From Diplodia intermedia (lineage: Eukaryota > Ascomycota > Dothideomycetes > Botryosphaeriales > Botryosphaeriaceae): 64,000 nt of DNA. Under the pieces are notes generated by a model. That model was not told the origin of the DNA. It did not search any database and worked only from the letters and a program-made list of their open reading frames with translations. Shown piece by piece: positions 56,355-64,000 of the stretch. The stretch is from NCBI GenBank assembly GCA_021495925.1, contig JAKEKT010000076.1, positions 1 through 64,000 on the forward strand, in the 5' to 3' direction. Every line of letters begins with the position of its first letter. The stretch's first letter is position 1. The translations under genes and the position numbers were made by a program.

Positions 56355-57340
56355 ATGGGCCTCAAGCTCCCCAAAGTCTCCCGCCGCGGGCTCAAGCCGT
56401 ACGCCGCCGAATTCCTCGGCACCGCCCTCCTCATCCTCATCGGCGAGGGCGTCATCGCGCAGTGCCTGCTGTCCGACTTCCACAACGGCACCTGGCTGTC
56501 CATCAACCTGGCGTGGGCGGCGGGCGTGTCGCTCACCTCGTACCTCGCGGACCCCAGCCCGACGGTCAACCCGGCCGTCACGCTGGCCATGGCGCTCGTG
56601 CGGCCCTCGCACCAGCACTGGCGCGAGGTCCCGGGCAAGCTGCTCGCGCAGTTCGCCGGCGCCTTCGTCGGCGCGGCCCTCGTGTACGGCAGCTACCGCT
56701 CCGCCATCCGAGCGTGGGACCCCGAGTACACGATCCCTGGCGGCTCGATTATTAGTCCCATGGGCCACCACTCCGCCGGCATCTTCGCGACGTATCCGTC
56801 CGCCTTCCTCGTGTCCAACTGGGAGGCTGTGCTGCAGGAGGTCCTGGCGTCGGGGGTCCTGATGTTCTGCGTGCTGAGCATCGCCGAGGGCCCGAACGCG
56901 CGCTTCGGCGCCCCGCAGGTGTCGGTGTTTATCCTGATGGTGGCGATTGGCGCGGCCATGGGGTGGCAGACTGGTTATGTATGATTTGCCCCTGTTCTTT
57001 TCCCCTCTCTTTTCCCCCTCCCCCCTCTCCTCCCTTTTTTATCCCCTTTAATTGCTACGCCCACGGTTTTGCTGACATTTCTCTCTCTCTCGTCCCCCAG
57101 GCCATCAACCCCGCGCGCGACTTCGGCCCGCGCGTCTTCTCCGCCATCATGTACGGCCGCGAGGTCTTCACGTCGGACAACTACTACTTCGTCGTCCCGC
57201 TGCTCGCCCCCATCGCCGGCTGCCTCGGCGGCGCCGTCGTCTACGACGCCGTCCTGTACGAGGGCGAGGGCTCCGTCGTCCGCGACGCCGCCGACAAGGT
57301 CAACTCGGACCACCACGGCCCGCTGAGGCTGTTGGACTAG
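56355..57340 (+). CDS. Aquaglyceroporin (MIP family channel)
   Basis: Plasma-membrane channel for glycerol and/or water. Exons 56355-56978 and 57101-57340 give 287 residues. Six membrane segments and two half helices are apparent: the first NPA box is N72-P-A (TVNPAVTLAMAL), the second N211-P-A at the very start of exon 2 in AINPARDFGPR. Asp215 after the second NPA is the marker of glycerol facilitators rather than strict aquaporins. The first box lacks the usual SGAHxNPA context and reads DPSPTVNPAVT, which is uncommon. Short cytosolic N-terminus, no long regulatory extension as in yeast Fps1. Preceded by a long CCACCA-rich leader. Substrate selectivity is inferred. Confidence 0.93.
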
Positions 57341-58544
57341 GTGGTGGGAAGAGAGGAGAGAGAGGCCTTGGTGTATGGAACGTTGATTGCTCAGACTTTT
57401 TTTTTTCTTTTCTCTTCTGGTTGGGATCGGAAGGAACCCAGTCCACAGCAGCCTATGGACGTGGCTTCATGTTGCAGCGGGGGAGGTGTGGGGGATTTGT
57501 TTTGGCGGGGTTCGAAACGGTCAAGAGTTGGAAAGGTTGCGGGGCGAAGATCGGGCTGAGAGACATCTGGAAGGCGTTATGGAATAGTGGTCATGTATAG
57601 AGGATATATGGGATCAATACTTGGTTTTCGCTCTTGGACGACAATCAGGCGGAATGCGTGTCGTATTTGTTCGTCAGAACCCGTCGACCGAGACGAGACA
57701 ACAACAAGACAAAACGGATTTTTGCTGCAGCGTTTGCATGGCGCCAAGGCTCGCTAATGGTGACCTTATGGGTTGCTAGGCCGGCTATCCTCTGCCGAAC
57801 ACGGAGGAGTGGATGCCAGCATTATGGGGCGGGGTGAGCGGGTAGCGTGCAGATGTCCGGAGGGCACCGAGCTACAATACGAGCAAGGCGGGCCCTGCAA
57901 CGCATCTGATAAGACAAGCAGCCGATGCCGGGGGGCCCCCATGTCCCGCTTAGCCGCGGGAAATGCAGGCAAGTGCTGATCTGATAAGACAAGAAATGGC
58001 AGCTCCCCTCACTGCATCCTATCATGTCACCTTGCAATGCAACTCGGCTAAAACGAAACAACAAGGTGCGGCGTGGGCGCGGGCGCGGGCAGCACCAAAC
58101 CCCACTTCGCCTTTCGCTGATTCACCTCCACATCGGGCAACTGCCATCGGCCGCCGATCGAGGGGTCACACGTATAAACAACTCACCTTGTAGCTTCTAG
58201 AAGCGAACCGGCCTTTGCCGTCCTGAGATCTATTCGACCTTTACGTCCGTACAAGGGTGTTCGGTGGCAAGCCCAAACTGCCCTTTATCTTATTCTTGGT
58301 ACCAATTATCCGGCCCCGGTCAGGCGCCCTTGTCCTGAGTAGAGGCTGCTGCGAAGACGGCCTCCGGCTCGAAGCTGGACGGAACACGTGAGTGCAGACG
58401 CGTCGGTCGCCGTTTCGTCAAACGAAATCTCTGCGAGCAAATCTTTTCTTATATTAGTCGCTTTTTGCCCAGCCGCTGCACGTTTTGCACAACTTGTTCA
58501 TCGTTGCCGTCTTCCCCTGCGGCTGCCTTCCGTCGCCATCCTCA
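57341..58544. other. Intergenic, siderophore transporter promoter
   Basis: 1.2 kb. Left part is the aquaglyceroporin 3' flank. Right part is the transporter promoter and holds two iron-type GATA sites. No gene is seen. Confidence 0.55.
57904..57987 (+). promoter_or_regulatory. Pair of ATCTGATAA iron-type GATA sites
   Basis: ATCTGATAA at 57904-57912 and 57979-57987, exactly 75 bp apart; both continue GACAAG, giving a 15-base identity. ATCWGATAA is the extended GATA site bound by SreA/Sre1/Urbs1 iron repressors in siderophore genes. The sites lie about 560-640 bp upstream of the siderophore transporter ATG. Confidence 0.65.
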
Positions 58545-60834
58545 ATGCTCAAGCAGCTCTTTGGAAAGAAGGCGGGCGCAGACGCGTCTGCTGCCGCCGC
58601 CCCGTCGACCAACAACACTGTTCCGACGACCCAGGATGGCGACATCAACATGTCGGACGCCATGCCCAAAAACATTGAGGTGAACAGGCAGCCGAAAGAG
58701 GGCGACGTGACAGCAGCCGGTCTTGAGGAGGCTGCTGTCGGTGAGAACCACATGTTCCACGGCGTCGAGGAGATGGAGGCCATCACCATGACCTGGAGCA
58801 AGCCGACCCTCGTCCTCGCCTACGTCATGTAAGTGTGCCCATCACCCATTGCGTGTGCGCTGCGGCGGCCAGCTGACCCGCTTGGGCAGGATCTTCATCG
58901 TCTATTTCGCCAACTCGATGATGTCCGAGGTGTCCAGCAGCCTGCTGGCGTACGTGACGAGTTCGTTCGGCAAGCATTCGCTCCTCACCACCACGCAGGT
59001 CGCCGCCTCCATCATCGGAGGTGTGTCGCGGCTGCCGGTTGCCAAGATCATCGATGTCTGGGGACGGCCGGAAGGGTTCCTGCTGATGCTGCTGATCGCC
59101 ACCATTGGTAGGTGTCGGGACCAGAAACCAAGCCTTGGGACCAAATGCGGATACTAACCTCGCTCGAAAAAAAAAGGCTTGATCCTCATGGCCGTGTGCC
59201 AAAACGTCGAGACTTATGCGGCGGCGGCGGTACGTCCAACATCAACCACCAACCCCGCCCACGACATCAACTGACGAGGGACGGACACCAGGTCTTCTAT
59301 CGCGTGGGCTACAACGGCATGGGCTACGTGCTGGACGTCTTCATCGCCGACACGTCGTCCCTGCGCAACCGAGCGCTGATGTTCGCCTTTTCCTCGACCC
59401 CGTTCATCGCCACCGCCTTCGCCGGGCCGGCGGCCGCCCAGAAGTTCCTCGAGCACAGCTCCTGGCGCTGGGGCTACGCCACCTTCGCCATCGTCATCCC
59501 CATCGTCTCGCTGCCCATGGTCGTGCTGTTCATCATGCAGCGCAACAAGGCGAGGGCCCGCGGCTTGACCAAGAAGGCGACGTCGAATAGAACGTGGGCG
59601 GAGAGCTTCAAGTACTACTTTATTGAGTTCGACGGTGAGACATCCCTCTCGCCTTGCTGTTCATCTGGAAGGGTAGACATGAGGAGAAGACTGGAGTGAG
59701 AGAAAGAGAAGCTTACTATATATCGCAACAGTTGTCGGACTGGTCCTCCTAATCGCGGGCTGGACTCTCGTCCTACTCCCTCTGACGCTGGCCACCTACC
59801 AAGCCAACAAGTGGCGGTCGGGCATGATCATCGCCATGATCATCATCGGCGGGCTCTGCCTGATCGGCTTCGTCGTGTGGGAGAGGTACTTCGCGCCGGT
59901 GTCGTTCATCCCGTTCCACGTCCTCACCGACCGCACCGTCATGTTCGCCTGCATCCTATCCGGAGTCCTATTCGTCGCGTCGAGGTGCGTCATCCCTCCC
60001 CGCGCGCTCCAACCACATAACCCCCGGCTAACCACCAGCCTCGCAACAGCTGCTGGAGCTCCTACTTCCAGTCCTTCCTGCAGGTCGTCAGCTACCAGAC
60101 CGTGTCGGAAGCCGGCTACATCGGCAGCATCTACAGCATCGGCGCCTGCATCTGGGCCGTCCCTGTTGGATTGTAAGTCCATCCCACAAACACTCTCTCT
60201 CCCCACCACCACCCCTCCCCAACTTCTCTTCCACCCCCAACCCAAAACCCCAACTAACACACCCAACCCCCCAAACAGCCTCGTCCGCCACACCAACCGC
60301 TTCAAATGGCTCGCCCTCATCGCAGCGCCCCTCATGATCCTCTCGGGCGGGCTCATGATAAAATACCGCCAGCCGCACGTCCGCATCCAGCTCATCATCA
60401 TGTGCCAAGTCCTCATGACGCTCGCCGGCGGCACCCTCGTCGTGTGCGAGCAGATGGCCGTCATGGCCGCCGCCGAGCACACCAACGTCGCCGTCTGCCT
60501 CGCCCTCCTCGCCCTCTTCACGAACCTCGGGTCCGGCATCGGTTCCGGCGTCTCGGGCGCTATATGGACGAATACGTTCCCGCGGCTGCTGCGCGAGGCG
60601 ATGCCTGAGGCCCCCCTGAAGAAGATTAGGCAGATTTATGCGAGTTTGGTCGTGCAGAAGAGTTTTCCGAGGGGGAGTGTGACGAGGGAGGCGGTTAATT
60701 GGGCGTATGGGGTTGCGGAGCGCAGGATGTGTATTGCGGCGACGGCGATTTTGGTCTTGACCGTGCCGTGTGTGGTGATGTGGCGGGACTATAATGTGAA
60801 GGAGGTGAGGAGGACGAGGGGGAGGACGGCTTGA
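58545..60834 (+). CDS. Siderophore-iron MFS transporter
   Basis: Major-facilitator proton symporter of the ARN/SIT (MirB-like) family that imports ferric siderophores. Seven exons, 58545-58828, 58890-59107, 59177-59229, 59292-59634, 59732-59984, 60050-60172 and 60279-60834, close to exactly 609 residues, the family norm. The hydrophilic N-terminus is about 85 residues. Motif A is NSMMSEVSSSLLAYVTSSFG and the following SIIGGVSRLPVAKIIDVWGR. FYRVGYNGMGYVLDVFIAD and TSSLRNRALMFAFSSTPFIA are siderophore-carrier signatures. The last exon contains the long loop and final helices (LFTNLGSGIGSGVSGAIWTN), with a conserved YGVAERRMCIAA near the end. Fourteen membrane segments are expected. Substrate (ferrichrome, TAFC, enterobactin, others) cannot be told. 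Two iron-type GATA sites upstream fit repression under iron excess. Confidence 0.95.
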
Positions 60835-62141
60835 GGCGGGCGTGGTGGTGGTGGTGGTGGTGGTGGTGGTTCGTCGTGGGCGTGGGGCTCGTTGGAGGAT
60901 GATGGGTGGATGGCTGGGCTGGGCTGGGCTGGGCTGGGCTGGGAAAATTGTTCGCGTCTTCTGGTTGCAAATTACTGCAAGCCTGCGTCGCGGGGGATTA
61001 ATATCTTCTTTTGTGCCCAATGCTTTTTGGTTGTTGAAGCATTGCTTTACAAGCCCTGTCAAAATTGAGCTCGCACGTATCCACCTCGTCCTATGCTGTG
61101 CCATCAATGCTTGCTGCTTTGGGCGTCTTCAGGCGTCTGTCGAACTATACCACCGGGGCAAGGGAGGTGCCTTGTTCGTAGAAGGTTCGGTTCGCCATCC
61201 CACATATGTAATCTTCCTACTTATCAACAGTGGTTGATCCTCTGCTTCCAGCAATTCCATGAGATTTATCATGTCTAAAATGCCTACATATTCTGTATGG
61301 ACGCCAAGAGTGAGCACTCCCCATCTCTACCTTGACACTACCCGGCGATATATCTCAGTGTGTGCCCGTTCAACCGTCCGCTAATCCAGCAGCGCGTGCT
61401 TTTACTACTTTTTCTTACATGCTTCGCTTTGTCTCTACTTCGAAGTTGCTTTCCAGCTGCTGTCTGGGTTTTGCCAATGCTTGGGTTTGTATGTGCTGCT
61501 GGGGCGCGGTTGATGCGGACAGTCAGAAGGTTCGTTGGCGGCTGTCAGCGGAGGTGGCTTGTCATCTGTGGGTCTGTAACCTTGATGACTAGTTCGCTCT
61601 CTGAGTGAAGTTTGGCTGCCAATGCGGCATGGTTTCGGCTGCATCTGCGCAGTCACTGTGCGGTGTTGAGAGAAGCTAAGGCACGGATGCTGAAGAGGTG
61701 GACAGGTGATGTATTGAGCTACCCGAGAAGAAGCACTTATCGCCCAACTTGGACATTAGCACCTACCAACAGTGTACTCATTGAGAGAGATGGTAGTATC
61801 GCAAAGCTGTCAAGGCGATACTCCGGTGTTCGGCGACAGTAGACCGCCGGCATGGCAGTATGGCGCGTGTTGCGGAACGATTGGGGTACGGTTCGAAGTC
61901 CTGCGTCCAAGAACCCATTCTCGCTGCGGTGTCGTTGTTTTTGTGGATCGGGGAATTGCTCAATATCTACGAGTGATACCTTGATTCTCCCATCCGCTAC
62001 TTGCAACCGTTGTCGGCTTCGCCATCTGTACTATATGGGTATTCTTTTCCTGTGTGATTGCAAGGCTAATGTCATGTAACCGCCCTCGCCAACGCCCGTA
62101 CAAGTCGTCTCCTGTTTCTGCTCTAAAGCGAATGAGACCAA
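60835..62141. other. Intergenic, convergent 3' ends
   Basis: 1.3 kb between the transporter and the sulfotransferase. No gene recognised in either strand. Confidence 0.5.
60842..60943. repeat. (GTG)n and (GGGCT)n microsatellites
   Basis: A run of about nine GTG units at 60842-60869 just after the transporter stop, followed at about 60911-60943 by a GGCTG pentamer repeated six times. Confidence 0.85.
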
Positions 62142-63153
62142 CTAATGCAACGTCGAGTAACACGCCCACATCCCTGCAATGCAACCGCCTCCAACGACAG
62201 CTGCCCGAAACATGACATTGTACATCTGTGCTTTATTCCTCGCCTTGCACCGTGCCACAAATCCGCTGGTGTCATTGACATGCGGGAATGGTACCTTTGG
62301 CACGGGGACGTCCAAAAACTCGCAAAGCGGCCCCCAGCCTTCACTGATGTGGTACTCGAGCAGCCTCTCGGACGGGACCAAGGCACGCATCTCGGCATAG
62401 TACTCGTTGAATACCTGCTTGCCGTTCTTCTCGAAACTTCCTCTGAAGAAGTTCGTCCAGAACTTATGCAGCATCGGGTAGTACTGGCTAGCGCCCCAGT
62501 CCCATTTGGCGAGCATGCGGAGCTCTGGATCATTTGCGCGCCAGTTCACCGTCCCGAGGGTAGACCTATTCAGCTGTGCGTTAACGAGGTGGCTTGGGAC
62601 GGGACGGGAAGATGCGTTGAACTCACTGGTACCAGGAATCGACATCCCGCGTGGTCAGTAAAACTTTTGCATCCGGATACGCCTCCATGAGCTCCTTTGA
62701 AAAGGCGATTGCCGGCCAATCGCAGACAGCCTTCCGCAAAATTCAGCAGTGTCTATACCGGATGAGTACGGTGCGGGGGCCGTCTTACTTGGCAGTGACC
62801 TAATAGCTGGTCCCATTGCTCTTGTCCGAAAACGCCTTCTCCGTCATACTTCGCGGCTAAAGCATCGGACCACAGCAGGCAGTCGGGAGGATTCTCTGTG
62901 CTTGCACATAGCATGTGATAGGTCGGGTCAAGTCCCAGGATCTGCAATGCTTCCCTCAGAGCTGTGAGGTCCATTGTCAGCTTCTGAAGGTCTTGCGGCA
63001 AGAAGGTTACGAACAAGCTGTCCCCGTCCGGCCGAAACCAAGAGCGAGCAAACGCATTGGAACTACGCGACGACATAGACGACGGTCAATGTCGGAATCA
63101 TTCGGCGTGAAGATGTCGGTCTTCGGCCTTCGGGTATAAGGCTTCGGAGCCAT
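62142..63153 (-). CDS. P-loop sulfotransferase-like protein (Sulfotransfer_4 family)
   Basis: Fungal family often mislabelled as NAD-dependent epimerase; predicted PAPS-binding sulfotransferase fold. Four exons, complement of 62142-62565, 62627-62730, 62789-62961 and 63015-63153, give 279 residues. Exon 1 carries the 5'-phosphosulfate loop LALGFGRTGTAS (about residues 36-47) after the family start TPNDSDIDRRLCRRVVPMR; it is lost if the longer uninterrupted frame from 63076 is used, so the GTTCGT/CACAG intron is required. Then LREALQILGLDPTYHM, CDWPAIAFSKELMEAYPDAK and LTTRDVDSWYQS, the 3'-phosphate-binding arm. VPFPHVNDTSGF precedes a C-terminal hydrophobic segment (FRAAVVGGGCIAGMWACYS), suggesting membrane attachment. 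Natural substrates for the family are not established. Confidence 0.92.
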
Positions 63154-63561
63154 TTCGAAATTAGCGGATTGGAAGTGAACGAACAGGTGTGCTCGGCTCG
63201 TCTATCTGCGAGCAACCATCTTCCCCCTCAAGATGGGGTTTTATGCGTCCATATTGATCAGGAGCCGATCTCGCAGGACGCTTCGGATCCTACCCGTGCT
63301 GGACGCCATGAGAAAAAAAAGCTCGAGAGACGGCGAAGTTCCAAAGGGAATGTTGAACCCCCTTGTATTAGCGCATTCAGAGGACCTTCTCAGTCGTCCC
63401 ACTTTTTTTTCCTACCCGCGTCTATATTCCAAGCCAGCCTAGCACTCACACCACGCTCTGCCCTCGACCAGATGGTGGACCCCGGCATCGAGAATTTTTC
63501 CGGGCGCCATCAATTTGCCACACTCACCGCCGACCGCGATCGGAGACGATATGCTTCTCTG
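63154..63561. other. Intergenic, sulfotransferase promoter
   Basis: No gene is supported. Pyrimidine-rich tract near 63395-63415. The frame 63169-63567 has no domain. Confidence 0.5.
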
Positions 63562-63658
63562 ATCTGATAAGCGGAGCACTCTTGGCTTCGCGCCGCGCCA
63601 AGGCGGCGGAATGCACCAAAGACGAAGCAGTCGGCCGGCTTGGCGTGGGTTATCTGAT
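63562..63658. promoter_or_regulatory. Second pair of iron-type GATA sites
   Basis: ATCTGATAA on the plus strand at 63562-63570 and ATCAGATAA on the minus strand at 63650-63658; both match ATCWGATAA. They lie 410-500 bp upstream of the sulfotransferase. The repressor-site identity is inferred from sequence only. Confidence 0.45.
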
Positions 63659-63663
63659 CCGAG

Positions 63664-63918
63664 TCAAGAGCCAAGACTGATAGCTCCCCCTGTCCTCGGG
63701 TGTCCACATCCGATGCCTGGCACGGAGTTTCTTTTTTCGTGACTCCAGCCTATCATATTCCCGCAGCAATCTCTGACTCCCTCGTACTTGATGATTTCTG
63801 GCGCTAAGCGCTCCACTATGTACCAGAAGGAGGGCTCTGTTCCTGCAACCATGATCCCACGTGCAGGTTCGCTGCCCGCGGCCAACTTTGCTTGCCCGAG
63901 CGTCAGCCTCCAATGCAT
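63664..63918 (-). other. Possible 3' end of a gene entering from beyond the window
   Basis: An 84-codon minus frame contains GIMVAGTEPSFWYIVERLAP and EIIKYEGVRDCCGNMIGW, which read like a folded protein, and its initial part may be an exon whose upstream exons lie past 64000. No family is recognised and an overlapping frame (63650-63931) competes. Evidence is weak. Confidence 0.25.
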
Positions 63919-64000
63919 TGAACAGCTGCAAGGTTTGAAGATTACCCGCGCTTTGCGTCGAGAATACCGTCGGGTATCTTCCGGTGCACTTTTATTCTCT

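Noticed and set aside
46163..63153. A secondary-metabolite or siderophore biosynthesis cluster
   Set aside because: No NRPS, PKS, terpene synthase, ornithine hydroxylase or acyltransferase gene is present; the siderophore transporter and hydrolases alone do not make a cluster.

Overview
The window is nuclear DNA of a filamentous ascomycete (Pezizomycotina; a Dothideomycete is possible but not proven). The evidence is the many short GT-AG introns (about 50-90 nt, several with clear CTRAY branch sites), GC-rich coding sequence with AT- and pyrimidine-rich spacers, and fungus-specific families: HET domain, fungal rhodopsin domain, DUF6594, siderophore MFS carrier, Sulfotransfer_4, and a tRNA-Val(AAC) with an intron after position 37. 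Splice models were built by hand from reading frames, so internal exon borders are predictions, but most close to whole codons across all junctions.

Layout. 0.6-2.4 kb: NCS1 uracil/allantoin-type permease (-). 4.6-13 kb: an accessory, decayed block with a broken AAA+ ATPase (-), an intact FAD dehydrogenase (-), a short inverted-repeat element resembling a Tc1/mariner MITE, and a broken HET-domain gene (+). 13.8-24 kb: housekeeping genes, all on the minus strand: two-thioredoxin-domain PDI (TigA/Erp38 type), a WDR44-like WD40 protein, ribonucleotide reductase small subunit with MluI (ACGCGT) boxes in its introns, and a zinc alcohol dehydrogenase. 25-29.4 kb: three minus-strand coiled-coil or low-complexity proteins of unknown function. 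31.9-33.6 kb: C2H2 zinc-finger regulator (+), followed by a 3.2 kb spacer. 36.8-45 kb: a charged mitochondrial membrane protein (-) divergent from CAND1 (+), then a PLAC8 Cys-rich protein (+). 46-54.3 kb: secreted isochorismatase-like hydrolase (+), rhodopsin-domain membrane protein (-) divergent from a secreted alpha/beta hydrolase (+), an unrecognised four-exon 217-residue gene (-) divergent from a DUF6594 membrane protein (+). 55-63.2 kb: tRNA-Val, aquaglyceroporin (+), siderophore-type MFS transporter (+), Sulfotransfer_4 protein (-).

How the genes relate. There is no obvious biosynthetic gene cluster. RNR2 and its ACGCGT boxes fit G1/S control by MBF. CAND1 acts on SCF ubiquitin ligases. 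The siderophore transporter has two ATCTGATAA sites upstream, the form bound by GATA iron repressors of the SreA/Sre1 type. A second pair lies upstream of the sulfotransferase, so the right end may be an iron-responsive neighbourhood. I found no clear novel multi-gene system. The best leads are the iron-type GATA pairs, the MCB cluster inside an RNR2 intron, the MITE-like element, and the unrecognised gene at 51.98-52.82 kb.
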